Assembly (NCBI RefSeq): GCF_900044055.2
Contig: NZ_FCOX02000030.1
Location: 44,347 to 108,346 of the forward strand
Length of the DNA stretch: 64,000 nt
Source of the DNA: Caballeronia calidae
Lineage (GTDB): Bacteria > Pseudomonadota > Gammaproteobacteria > Burkholderiales > Burkholderiaceae
Direction of reading: 5' to 3'
Below the pieces are notes generated by a model, which saw only the letters and a program-made list of their open reading frames with translations, ran no database searches and was not told where the DNA came from. Positions 24,225 to 32,678 of this stretch are shown here, piece after piece. Every line of letters starts with the position of its first letter. Positions within the stretch are counted from its first letter, which is position 1. A program made the translations under genes and the position numbers.

Positions 24225-25115
24225 TCAGGTTTGCGCAGTGTTTCCGGCCGGGGCGGATTTCGCCGGCGTGGAGATGACCTTCTTTTTCTTCTTCTTCGAC
24301 TTCACGCCGAAGCTTTCCGTCAGACGGTCGAGAATGATCGCGAGCAGCACCACGCCGAGACCGCCTTCGAAACCGATGCCGATATCGAGGCGCTGAATGC
24401 CGCTCAGCACGTACTCGCCGAGACCACCCGCGCCGATCATCGATGCGACCACCACCATCGACAGCGCCATCATGATGGTCTGGTTCACGCCCGCCATGAT
24501 GGACGGCAATGCGTTGGGCAACTGGATCTTCCACAGCAGTTGCGCATCCGTGCTGCCGAACGAGCGTCCCGCTTCGAGCAACTCCTCGCGCACTTGCCGG
24601 ATGCCGAGCGTCGTCAGCCGCACGACGGGCGGCATCGCGAACACGATCGTGGCGATCACCGCGGGCACGCGGCCGAGACCGAACAGAATGACGGCGGGAA
24701 TCAGGTACACGAACGCGGGCATCGTCTGCATGAAGTCGAGCAGCGATCGCAGGATCACTTCGACGCGCTTGTTACGCGCGCCCCAGATGCCGAGCGGCAC
24801 GCCGATCACGAGACTGAAGAAGGTCGCCGCGACGACGAGCGCCAGCGTCGACACGGTTTGCGCCCAGAGCCCCATGTAATTGATCACGTAGAGCGCCGCG
24901 CCGACGAACACCGCGAACACGACACCCTTTCTCCACAGCGCGAGGGCCATGAGAATCACGAGCATCGCGATGAACGGCACCGCGCTCAGACCATCTTCGA
25001 GCAACTTGATGACCGCGCCGAGCCCCGCGGAGAATGCGTCGAAACCGCCGCGAAAATGCGAGAAAAGAAAGTTGACTACGTCTTCGGCGAACTTTCCAAA
25101 GATCGATGAATTCAT
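24225..25115 (-). CDS. betaine/proline-type ABC transporter permease (ProW-like), 296 aa
   Basis: Inner-membrane permease with about six hydrophobic segments and the EAA-type loop EAGRSFGSTDAQLLWKIQLP that contacts the ATPase. The start ATG overlaps the stop of the ATPase gene by 4 bp (ATGA), with AGGGCAG upstream, so the two are translationally coupled. The C-terminus has a run of lysines. Transport partner of the adjacent substrate-binding protein and ATPase. Confidence 0.92.
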   Translation of the reverse strand: MNSSIFGKFAEDVVNFLFSHFRGGFDAFSAGLGAVIKLLEDGLSAVPFIAMLVILMALALWRKGVVFAVFVGAALYVINYMGLWAQTVSTLALVVAATFFSLVIGVPLGIWGARNKRVEVILRSLLDFMQTMPAFVYLIPAVILFGLGRVPAVIATIVFAMPPVVRLTTLGIRQVREELLEAGRSFGSTDAQLLWKIQLPNALPSIMAGVNQTIMMALSMVVVASMIGAGGLGEYVLSGIQRLDIGIGFEGGLGVVLLAIILDRLTESFGVKSKKKKKKVISTPAKSAPAGNTAQT

Positions 25116-26398
25116 GCTGCCCTCCGCTCCATGACCTGCTTGAGAATCGTGCGGCATGAGACCACGCCCGCGAGTCTGCCTTGTTCATCGGTGACCGGCA
25201 CGTCGTGCTCCTGGCTGAGCGCGATGGCCGCGAGTTGATGCAGATCCGCGGTGAGCGGAACTGCTGCGACGTCGTGAAGCAACGCGTCCTTGATCGGCCG
25301 GCTGCCCGTCTTGTGCAGCGACGCGGGCGTCACGCAACCGTGATAGCGGCCCGTTTCATCGCAGACATAGCCGCACTCCGCGCCGCTGTCGATGAGGCTG
25401 TTCAGATAGCGCTCGGACGGTGCGCTCGTGTTGCACGCGATGAGTCCGCGCTCGACCTTCGTCATCAGGCTCGATGCTTCGAGGAAGCGCGACACGTCGA
25501 CATTGCGGAAGAAGTCGCGCACGTAATCGTCGGCGGGCGACTGGATGAGTTCCGCCGGCGTGCCGACCTGAATCAGACGGCCGTCCTTCATGATGCCGAT
25601 GCGCCCGCCGATCTTCACCGCTTCTTCGATATCGTGCGAGATGAAGACGATCGTGCGCTGCTCTTCCTTCTGCAAACGCAACAGCTCGTTCTGCATTTCG
25701 AAGCGGATGAGCGGATCGAGCGCGGAGAACGCCTCGTCCATCAACAGCACGGAAGGATTGACCGCCAGCGCGCGAGCCAGCCCGACGCGCTGCTGCATGC
25801 CGCCGGACAGCTCGCTTGGCAGCAGCTTCTCGTACGAAGCGAGACCGACGCGCGTCAACGCGGCGCGGGCCACTTCATAACGATCCGCTTTCTTCTTGCC
25901 CGCGACTTCGAGGCCATAAGCGATGTTGTCGATGACGGTGCGGTTCGGCAGCAGCGCGAAAGACTGGAACACCATCGCCATTTTTTCGCGGCGCACGGCA
26001 CGCAGGTCGGGCGCGCTCATCGGCGCAATGTCGCGGCCTTCGAGAATCACCTGTCCGGAGGTCGGCTCGATCAGGCGATTGAGCAGACGCACGAGCGTCG
26101 ATTTGCCCGAGCCGGAGAGGCCCATGATGACGAAGATTTCGCCTGCGTTCACGGCGAGGCTCACATCGTCGACGGCGACCATGTTGCCGGTCTGCGCGAA
26201 GATTTCGTTACGGCCGTGGCCTTGATTCAGAAGCTCCTGCGCGCGCTCCGGCTTAGCGCCGAAGATCTTCGAGAGGTTTTTGACCGTAAGGATTTCGGTC
26301 TGGGACGCCGCAACCGACTTGGCCGACGATGCGGTTCCCGACTGCGAGGGAACCTGATTCGTGACGTCGTTCGGTGCGAGAGTTAGGTTGGGAATCAT
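25112..26398 (-). CDS. betaine/proline-type ABC transporter ATPase with CBS domains (ProV-like), 428 aa
   Basis: Nucleotide-binding subunit with Walker A GLSGSGKST, signature LSGGMQQRVGLARAL and Walker B VLLMDEAFSALDP, followed by a C-terminal CBS pair (about residues 300-428) that in OpuA/ProV senses ionic strength. The ATG at 26398 is favoured; an in-frame upstream ATG at 26482 would add 28 residues. First gene of the probable proV-proW-proX-glyA-lyase-oxidase-ALDH-proC-like operon that runs about 9 kb on the minus strand. Confidence 0.92.
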   Translation of the reverse strand: MIPNLTLAPNDVTNQVPSQSGTASSAKSVAASQTEILTVKNLSKIFGAKPERAQELLNQGHGRNEIFAQTGNMVAVDDVSLAVNAGEIFVIMGLSGSGKSTLVRLLNRLIEPTSGQVILEGRDIAPMSAPDLRAVRREKMAMVFQSFALLPNRTVIDNIAYGLEVAGKKKADRYEVARAALTRVGLASYEKLLPSELSGGMQQRVGLARALAVNPSVLLMDEAFSALDPLIRFEMQNELLRLQKEEQRTIVFISHDIEEAVKIGGRIGIMKDGRLIQVGTPAELIQSPADDYVRDFFRNVDVSRFLEASSLMTKVERGLIACNTSAPSERYLNSLIDSGAECGYVCDETGRYHGCVTPASLHKTGSRPIKDALLHDVAAVPLTADLHQLAAIALSQEHDVPVTDEQGRLAGVVSCRTILKQVMERRAA

Positions 26399-26507
26399 CG
26401 GGTCATTCCACCTAGCAAGTGAGAAGGGATTTGGCGCTGCCGGAACATTCCGGCGTTCATTTGCGTTGAATGAAGCGTACATGGCTAATTCCGAACACCC
26501 ACCGACA

Positions 26508-26540
26508 TTTTCTGAGCACTTTTCGATACTTCTGGTAATG
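26508..26540 (-). promoter_or_regulatory. 33-bp upstream motif of the importer operon (copy E)
   Basis: Begins TTTTCTGAG and ends ACTTCTGGTAATG, exactly 33 bp end to end, like copies A (32378) and B (36137). It lies 110 bp upstream of the ATPase start. The shared TTTTCTGAG also occurs in copy C upstream of the Rieske gene. Likely a LysR-type binding region; inferred. Confidence 0.45.
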
Positions 26541-26733
26541 CAAGCGCACGTTGCAGAAAGTGTTTAAAAAAAGCGGAATGATGTGTTTCGGCCGCAGAGC
26601 CAGCGCTGGCGGGCCTTTGCGGGTGATGGGTTCGCGCGCTGACGATGTCTGCCGCGCGAGCCTTCAGGAGAGGCGCTAGGGAATGCACCTACGCGCGGTC
26701 GCCGGGGTGACTTTTTCTGATGGTAAACGCGCA

Positions 26734-26758
26734 GACGCCGCGAATAAATCGCGGCGTC
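26734..26758 (-). terminator. hairpin downstream of LysR gene
   Basis: Perfect 10-bp inverted repeat GACGCCGCGA / TCGCGGCGTC with a 5-nt loop, 40 bp after the LysR stop codon. No strong T-run follows on either strand, so termination efficiency is uncertain. Confidence 0.5.
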
Positions 26759-26797
26759 GATGACATAAAGTTAGCCGTGCGAGACCGAAACCGGCAT

Positions 26798-27703
26798 TCA
26801 GACACTGCCGATCAGCCAGTCGCGAAATGTCGCTTCGTCCTTCGTAAGCGCTTTGCCCCGCGGATGAACGAGATGATCATGGCGCCCGGTGACCAGTGCC
26901 ATGTCCGGGATCGCGCATAGCTCGCCTATTCGAACCGGCGACGTCACAATGAAGTCCCAGCCAAGCCCGATGCCGAGCCCCAGACGCGCCGCCTCGTAGA
27001 CCAGCCCGGTCTGATTGAAGGTCAGAAAGGGTGCTGGTGTGAAATCGTAAGAAAACTGTGCAAACCAGTCTCTCCAGTCCAGACAATCCCAATCGCTGGA
27101 GTCGAGATGGATCAGCGGAGACTGTGCGAGTTCGCTGACGTTTTCCGGAATCGACTCCGTATAGTGACTTGGGCTGTAGATGGGATAGACGATTTCAGGA
27201 AAAAGCTGAACCGTTTCGAGTGACTTCCATTCACCGTCGCCATACAGGATTCCAAACGCATAATCAGTGCAACGCTTTTCGTTGATGGAGTTGGTTGAAC
27301 TGACATCGATCGAAATCTGAGGGTATTCGCGAGCGAAGGTCGCTAACCGCGGAAGCAGCCAGTAATGTGCAACCGCGTGAGTGCAGATCACCGAGATCGA
27401 ACTGTTCCGGTCGTCGTGCCGGACGCGTGAGATGGTGTGCTGGATTCTTGAAAGAAGTGGTCGAAGGTCATCGAACAGCCGTTGACCTGACTCACTGAGA
27501 CTGAGTGCGCGAGTATGCCGCTCGAAAAGCGAGCACCCAAGCAAGGTTTCCAGTGTGCGGATCTGCTTGCTCGCTGCGCTCTGTGTGATGGACAGCTCGT
27601 TTGCCGCCCTCGTGAAGCTGCCGAGACGAGCCACCGCCTCGAAACACATCAGTGTCTCCAGAGGCGGAAGCGTCGCCAGACGACGCGCGTTGAAGCTGCT
27701 CAT
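26798..27703 (-). CDS. LysR-family regulator, GcvA-like, 301 aa
   Basis: Helix-turn-helix SFTRAANELSITQSAASKQIR near residues 29-49, then an effector domain with CTHAVAHYWLLPRLATFAREY and AARLGLGIGLGWDF, typical of the GcvA subgroup. It diverges from an amino acid permease gene at 28165 and so likely controls it and the second catabolic set. The third codon positions look less GC-biased than in the flanking genes, which may hint at separate acquisition. Confidence 0.9.
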   Translation of the reverse strand: MSSFNARRLATLPPLETLMCFEAVARLGSFTRAANELSITQSAASKQIRTLETLLGCSLFERHTRALSLSESGQRLFDDLRPLLSRIQHTISRVRHDDRNSSISVICTHAVAHYWLLPRLATFAREYPQISIDVSSTNSINEKRCTDYAFGILYGDGEWKSLETVQLFPEIVYPIYSPSHYTESIPENVSELAQSPLIHLDSSDWDCLDWRDWFAQFSYDFTPAPFLTFNQTGLVYEAARLGLGIGLGWDFIVTSPVRIGELCAIPDMALVTGRHDHLVHPRGKALTKDEATFRDWLIGSV

Positions 27704-28164
27704 CCAACCCTGTCCTTATAGAGCGGCGACGCCGGATCAGGCGTGTTTCGCCACCGACCAATTGTTTTGAATCACCGGGGAATAGCTCGGGACGCAATGC
27801 CTCGTGCACGCGGTCGCGTGAAGGCAAATGAGTGTCGCCATGCCGCAAGAAGCTCCCGAATAATGACGCTACACAGCTCGCCTGGACTAGGACGTTTTCG
27901 CCAATCTTCGTGAACAAGCTCGCCAGTGCGCGAGACGTTCGCGCCATAGACGATTTATTCCGCGTCGGAATGCACGAGTCGATAAATTCGCTTGTGACAG
28001 TGTTCCGTCGTCGATACGCTGATTCCCGCGTCGAATGCCGTCACGCCGTGCGTTCCAGCTGAGACCACCAGATAGAAGAACGACATGAGTCGTTGTGCAC
28101 GCATCGATCGATAAGGAACCGCGAAAGACGGCAAAGGAAATCGAAGCAATAACGGAGACAGGCT
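27704..28164. other. divergent intergenic region LysR / APC permease
   Basis: 460 bp with no coding signal that I accept. It is comparatively A/T-rich around 27945-28000 and should contain the divergent promoters. I found no clear copy of the 33-bp motif here. Confidence 0.5.
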
Positions 28165-29604
28165 ATGACACCTACACCCGGCAGCGGTGTACGCAGCAAT
28201 GCAGCGAGGGCAGCAACACAAGCGCGTGATTCCGGCAGTTCCATCGATAGTTCTCAGAGCGGAAGCAACCTCGGACACGGACTGCGGCAACGACATGTCG
28301 TCATGTTGTCGATCGGCGGCAGCATCGGTGCCGGCCTGTTCGTCGGCTCGGGACATGCCATTGCGGAGGCCGGACCGGCAGCCATTCTGGCGTATGTCTT
28401 CGCCAGCATTCTCGTGGTCCTCGTGATGCGCATGCTGGGCGAAATGGCGTGCGCCATGCCGGACTCGGGTTCTTTTTCGACGTATGCCTCGAAAGCCATC
28501 GGACCCTGGGCGGGCTTCACGATCGGATGGATGTACTGGTGGTTCTGGGTGCTGCTGGTTCCGCTGGAAGCTACCGCGGCCGCCAACATTCTGAATAGCT
28601 GGTTCCCTCAACTTGCAGTCTGGCAGTACTGCGTGCTCGTGACGGTGCTTCTTACCGCCACCAACCTCTTCAGCGTGAAGAATTACGGCGAACTCGAATT
28701 CTGGTTTGCGCTCATCAAGGTCGTGGCAATCAGTGCCTTCGTGATTCTCGGCATCATTGCGCTGGCGGGCGGCTTGCCGAATGTCCATCTCACGCCACTC
28801 GCGACCATGACCGGGCACGAAGGGTTTCTTCCTCGCGGATTCGCACCGGTCGTCGGCGCGTTGCTCACGACGATGTTCACCTTTCTCGGCACCGAAGTCG
28901 TCACGATAGCCGCGGCCGAATCCGAGAACCCGGCGAAAGAAATCGCGCATGCCATCACATCGGTCGTGTGGAGAATCTCGCTCTTCTATATCGGCTCGAT
29001 CGCCATCATCATTTCGGTCGTACCGTGGAATGATCCCGCGCTGACAAGCATCGGCTCCTATCAGGCCGTGCTCGAAGTCTTTCATGTGCCGCATGCGAAG
29101 TTGATCATCGACACGCTGATTCTCGTGGCCGTCGCAAGCTGCCTGAATAGCGCGCTCTATACGGCATCGCGCATGTTGTTCTCGCTCGGCACGCGTGGAC
29201 AGGCGCCCTCGCTAGTGACATCGACGACCCGGGCGGGCGTGCCTGCGAATGCAGTGCTGGCTTCCACCGTCGTCGCTTTCGCCGGATGTGCCGCGAACTA
29301 CATTGCACCCAAGTATGTTTTCGACACGCTTCTGGCCACGACAGGCGCCATTGCATTGCTGGTGTATTTCATCATCGCGCTCAGTCAGATTCGCCTCCGC
29401 GCCCGGCTCGTTCGCGAGGGCTCTCTCAAGGTCCGCATGTGGGGTCATCCGTATCTTTCGATGGTCGCGATTCTTTTGATTGCGGGCGCATTCGTCGTGA
29501 TGGTGAACGCTCCGGATCATCGGCAGGAAGTGGTTTTGACGCTCGGGTCGTCGGCGGTGCTCGCACTGATTGGCTGGCGTCTTCAGAAGCGGCGAGCAGG
29601 ATAA
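28165..29604 (+). CDS. APC-superfamily amino acid permease (GabP/AAT-like), 479 aa
   Basis: Twelve predicted membrane helices after a 40-residue Ser/Ala-rich cytoplasmic N-terminus. Helix 1 carries MLSIGGSIGAGLFVGSGHAI, the substrate-binding glycine motif, and TTMFTFLGTEVVTIAAAE is typical of helix 6 in GABA/aromatic amino acid permeases. GGAGACAGG precedes the ATG. It is the likely entry route for the amine or amino acid degraded by the second oxidase/lyase/dehydrogenase set. It converges on the lyase gene at 29682. Confidence 0.92.
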   Translation: MTPTPGSGVRSNAARAATQARDSGSSIDSSQSGSNLGHGLRQRHVVMLSIGGSIGAGLFVGSGHAIAEAGPAAILAYVFASILVVLVMRMLGEMACAMPDSGSFSTYASKAIGPWAGFTIGWMYWWFWVLLVPLEATAAANILNSWFPQLAVWQYCVLVTVLLTATNLFSVKNYGELEFWFALIKVVAISAFVILGIIALAGGLPNVHLTPLATMTGHEGFLPRGFAPVVGALLTTMFTFLGTEVVTIAAAESENPAKEIAHAITSVVWRISLFYIGSIAIIISVVPWNDPALTSIGSYQAVLEVFHVPHAKLIIDTLILVAVASCLNSALYTASRMLFSLGTRGQAPSLVTSTTRAGVPANAVLASTVVAFAGCAANYIAPKYVFDTLLATTGAIALLVYFIIALSQIRLRARLVREGSLKVRMWGHPYLSMVAILLIAGAFVVMVNAPDHRQEVVLTLGSSAVLALIGWRLQKRRAG

Positions 29605-29617
29605 GCGTCGTGAGTCA

Positions 29618-29671
29618 CTCTGCGCCCGATCTATTCCGTCTGGAGATCCATGACGGATCTCGGGCGCAGAG
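29618..29671. terminator. bidirectional terminator between permease and lyase genes
   Basis: A 12-bp perfect inverted repeat (CTCTGCGCCCGA at 29618 and TCGGGCGCAGAG ending 29671) encloses a loop of about 30 nt, in the 77-bp gap between convergent genes. Confidence 0.7.
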
Positions 29672-29681
29672 CATTTCCTTC

Positions 29682-30590
29682 TTACTTGCCGGCGGTGACC
29701 GATTTCACTTCTTCCTTGAGCGCGGTCACGATCTGCTTCAACGCCTGCTTTTGCTCGTCGTCGAGCGGCTGCAACGGTGTGCGCAATCCGCCGGTACGCA
29801 GCCCGGCCAACTCGCATCCCTGCTTGATCGATTGAACGAACTTGCCCGCGTCCTCGAGGAAATCCATCAAAGGCATCATCGCGGACATGATGCGGCGGCC
29901 CTTGTCGAAATCCTTCTCGACCACGCATGCTTCATACAGCGCGATATGTTCCTCGGGCAGGAAGTTGGAGCCCGCGCATACCCAGCTGCGAGCACCCCAC
30001 GCAAAGAACTCGAGCGCCTGATCGTCCCAGCCGCAAGAGAGATTGATACTCGGAAAGTGCCGCGCGAGCATGTGCAGCTGACCCGTGCTGCCCGAGCTCT
30101 CCTTGATGGCGACGAAGTTCTTCGACTTCGCAACGACCGTTTCGAAGAACGTTCGTCCCATCAGCGCATTCGTGCGACCGGGATAGTTATAGAGCATCGC
30201 TGGCAGGCCCGCTGCCTGATCCACCGCGAGCGCATGGATGGCGTTCTCTTCCTCGGTCGGCAACGCGTACGGAGGCGAGCTGACGAGGATCGCGTCGGCT
30301 CCTATCGACTTCGCCGCCTTTGCGTACTCGACCGAATCCTCAGTGCGAATCGCGCCCGTTCCGACAATGAGCGGCACCCGCGAACCGATGATTTTTTTGG
30401 CCAGCGATGCCAGATCGAATCGCTCCTGCGGCGTGTGCGAATAGTATTCGCCGGTGGAACCGCCAATGATGATGCCATGGACCTTCGACGCGATCAGATG
30501 CTCCATGACCTCGGCAAATGCTTCGTTATCGATGGAACCATCGCTCGACAAGGGCGTGATCGCGGGAGTGTAAATGCCTTCGAATTTCAT
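29682..30590 (-). CDS. DHDPS/NAL-family lyase or deaminase, second copy, 302 aa
   Basis: Same family as the protein at 21022, with GGSTGEYY (residues 43-50), Tyr134 in MLYNYPGRT and Schiff-base Lys163 in AIKESSGS, and a shared C-terminal CGWDDQALEFFAWGARSWV block. Sequence between the two copies is clearly diverged. The start ATG has AGGCTGGA upstream. It lies downstream (86 bp) of the FAD oxidase gene. It is probably the lyase or deaminase step of a parallel pathway for a related substrate. Confidence 0.88.
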   Translation of the reverse strand: MKFEGIYTPAITPLSSDGSIDNEAFAEVMEHLIASKVHGIIIGGSTGEYYSHTPQERFDLASLAKKIIGSRVPLIVGTGAIRTEDSVEYAKAAKSIGADAILVSSPPYALPTEEENAIHALAVDQAAGLPAMLYNYPGRTNALMGRTFFETVVAKSKNFVAIKESSGSTGQLHMLARHFPSINLSCGWDDQALEFFAWGARSWVCAGSNFLPEEHIALYEACVVEKDFDKGRRIMSAMMPLMDFLEDAGKFVQSIKQGCELAGLRTGGLRTPLQPLDDEQKQALKQIVTALKEEVKSVTAGK

Positions 30591-30676
30591 GTTCCAGCCT
30601 CTGCTATAAAAAGGGACGAGTGATGATCTGCATGCTCTACAAACTGCTTCGCTACTGATGACTGAGAGAACCGCGC

Positions 30677-31996
30677 TTAACTCTCGAGACCGGCCATCTG
30701 CTGCCCCCACCATAGCGTTGCGTTCACGCCCAGTGAGAGAAATGGTTCCGGCGGAGCCGTCTTGGGTCCCGGCGACTTCAGCAAGTGCTCGACGAGCGCG
30801 TTGCTCTTTCCCGCGATCCAGTTGGCCAGAAGCGTTCCGGTCACGGTTCCTCTCGTGATACCCAGACCGTTACAACACAGCGCGCCATAGACGTTGGGGC
30901 CCAGCTGGCCAAAGAAGCCTTCGTGATTCTGCGAAAGCGCCAACGATCCGCTCCATGTGTAATCGAAGCCGACATCGGGCAGCATCGGAAACCTTCGCTG
31001 GAAGGACAATGCATGCCGCTTCGCCATCCGGGCCAGGTACTGTTGCTTTGGCCGGCCATCGGGATTGAAGCTGAAGCTGTTACGAATCAGAATTCGATTG
31101 TCATGCGTACGCCGCACCGTGCTGCCGAACGGGTCCGCCGGAATGACGCCCCAGAATTCCTTGCCGCCCAAAGCCTCCTGCTCTTGCGCCGACAAAGGTC
31201 GGGTGAGGCTCGCGTACAGGAAAACCGGCAGCATGGATCGTCTGAGGAAACCGAACCTCATGCCGAACGCGTTGTTGGCGAGTATGAGCTTGTCGGTGAC
31301 GATCTGCCCTTGGGCATGTCCCAGCACGACCTTCTTGCCGTACTCCACTTCGGTAATTGGCGTGCGCTCGTACAGCGTGACGTTGGCAGGCAGACTGTCA
31401 GCAAGACCTTTGACCAGCGCGGACGGCTGCACGAGGATCGTTCCGGGCGTGTAGAGCGCGCGTTTGTAGAAGCGTGTGCCGATGTGCGCGGGCAAGTCAC
31501 TGCCCTCGATCATCTCGTATTGCTGACCGAGCTTGTCGAGGCCACGGCGATAGGCATCGAGCACGGCGACGCCGCGGCTTTCGACTGCGGCCTGATACTT
31601 CCCGGAGGCTCGCATCGCACAGTCGATACCGTGCTCTTCGACGATATTGCGAAGTATCGACTGCCCCAGCAGATTGAGCTGGAGCGTCGTCCTCGCCGTC
31701 TCGATGTCTCCGATATAGTCGTCCGCGCCGATATCGTGCGGAAGATCGATGGCGAAGCCTGCATTTCGCCCGGCAGTACCAAAACCCACCTCCTGCGCTT
31801 CCACCAGGACGATCTCTTGATCGGGGAAATTCAGCGCGAGCTGCCGGGCAGCGGCCAGGCCGGTATATCCGGCACCGACTACCGTCCATCGAGCGTTCTT
31901 TTTCCCTGAGTGCGACGGCCGGGGTGTGCGGGGACCGCTAAGGTGATACCAGCCACACGCGGAATCATCCGCAGGCGTTGAAGTGACCTTCTGCAT
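30677..31996 (-). CDS. FAD-dependent amine/imino-acid oxidoreductase, second copy, 439 aa
   Basis: FAD motif TVVGAGYTGLAAARQLAL near residues 38-55, then FGTAGRNAGFAIDLPHDIG and CCNGLGITRGTVTGTLLANW at the C-terminus. It is a paralogue of the oxidase at 19679. The ATG at 31996 with GGAAT upstream is favoured over a TTG four codons earlier. Likely opens the amine or imino acid imported by the nearby permease. The promoter is expected in the 450-bp spacer that carries motif copy A. Confidence 0.87.
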   Translation of the reverse strand: MQKVTSTPADDSACGWYHLSGPRTPRPSHSGKKNARWTVVGAGYTGLAAARQLALNFPDQEIVLVEAQEVGFGTAGRNAGFAIDLPHDIGADDYIGDIETARTTLQLNLLGQSILRNIVEEHGIDCAMRASGKYQAAVESRGVAVLDAYRRGLDKLGQQYEMIEGSDLPAHIGTRFYKRALYTPGTILVQPSALVKGLADSLPANVTLYERTPITEVEYGKKVVLGHAQGQIVTDKLILANNAFGMRFGFLRRSMLPVFLYASLTRPLSAQEQEALGGKEFWGVIPADPFGSTVRRTHDNRILIRNSFSFNPDGRPKQQYLARMAKRHALSFQRRFPMLPDVGFDYTWSGSLALSQNHEGFFGQLGPNVYGALCCNGLGITRGTVTGTLLANWIAGKSNALVEHLLKSPGPKTAPPEPFLSLGVNATLWWGQQMAGLES

Positions 31997-32454
31997 TCTC
32001 GATTCCAAGGGTTGATTCCGGTCCGCACGACTTCGATTCGGGCCGGCATGAGAAACGGCTTATGCACAGCGCCATCGGGCATTCGAGCGAACGTTCAGAC
32101 GATCGACGTCCGCACCGAACTGGCGTTTCAAAAACTGAGAGTCTGTTTTGAATCCCTTCCGCCGAACGGATCGCGCGCCTCAGGAGTCCGGGAAGCGAAC
32201 ATCGGTTCAGAAAACATTTCGTGCTCTTGTACTATTTTTAACGCATCTCCAACGGCAAACCTTGTCTCCAGAATCGGCTCGTCGAAGGCTAATTTTTTTC
32301 CCGAGAAGCGGCGTTGCTGTTTCGAGAAGTATCTTGGACACAACGATATCGAAATGGGCTCTACGTCACCAACGATATTTTGTTGGGGCGTAGCGCGACT
32401 TTTCGTTATGAAAGCGATGATGGCGCCGCACCCGCCGACGCCATCCATACAGCA
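31997..32454. other. intergenic region with repeated upstream element A
   Basis: About 460 bp, relatively A/T-rich, upstream of the FAD oxidase gene. It contains two ATATCGTT boxes 29 bp apart (minus-strand reading) and the 33-bp motif at 32378-32410. The longer open frames here look like chance frames: no ribosome site and no family resemblance. Confidence 0.6.
32342..32410 (-). promoter_or_regulatory. composite regulatory element A upstream of FAD oxidase
   Basis: On the plus strand ACGATATCGAA, then CCAACGATATTTT, then ACTTTTCGTTATG follow in a fixed register. The same blocks, in the same order and spacing, occur at 36101-36169 upstream of the aldehyde dehydrogenase gene. The two copies align without gaps over about 70 bp. 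Confidence 0.6.
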
Positions 32455-32640
32455 TTACATTCCGTTCGAGCTCACTTCGTCTTCGAACGGAAAGTGCCGG
32501 TCCATCCAGTCGTAGTGCCTGCCGGCTTCCGCCCAGGGCCAGTTGCGGCTGGTCTCGCCAGCGTTGACGGTCTGTTCAGTGCCGCGGTCGCGCCCGGAAG
32601 AAGCCTGACCCTTCATATCGATACAGTGTTCGCGTTGCAA
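32455..32640 (-). CDS. small hypothetical protein, 61 aa
   Basis: Begins with TTG at 32640, six bases after AGGAG, 38 bp downstream of the MFS gene; an internal ATG at 32616 has no ribosome site. The C-terminal part, RHYDWMDRHFPFEDE, is aromatic and acidic and does not look like random frame. No membrane segment or Cys motif is present. It may be a small partner of the transporter or of the downstream oxidase. Family unknown. Confidence 0.45.
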   Translation of the reverse strand: MQREHCIDMKGQASSGRDRGTEQTVNAGETSRNWPWAEAGRHYDWMDRHFPFEDEVSSNGM

Positions 32641-32678
32641 TTGCCTCTCCTTTAATGAATCGAGCCATGTGCGAGCTG

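Larger units (their letters stand above)
26399..26797. other. intergenic region upstream of the betaine importer operon
   Basis: About 400 bp without a convincing gene. It contains the 33-bp upstream motif (26508-26540), an A/T-richer stretch near 26565, and a hairpin at 26734-26758. The promoter of the importer operon is expected here. Confidence 0.6.

Noticed and set aside
27492..27947. A minus-strand frame upstream of and overlapping the GcvA-like LysR gene
   Set aside because: It is out of frame with the LysR gene and resembles neither a known protein nor a plausible leader peptide.
32012..32515. A 167-codon plus-strand frame in the spacer upstream of the FAD oxidase
   Set aside because: No ribosome site, no family resemblance, and it spans the duplicated regulatory element, so it is more likely non-coding.
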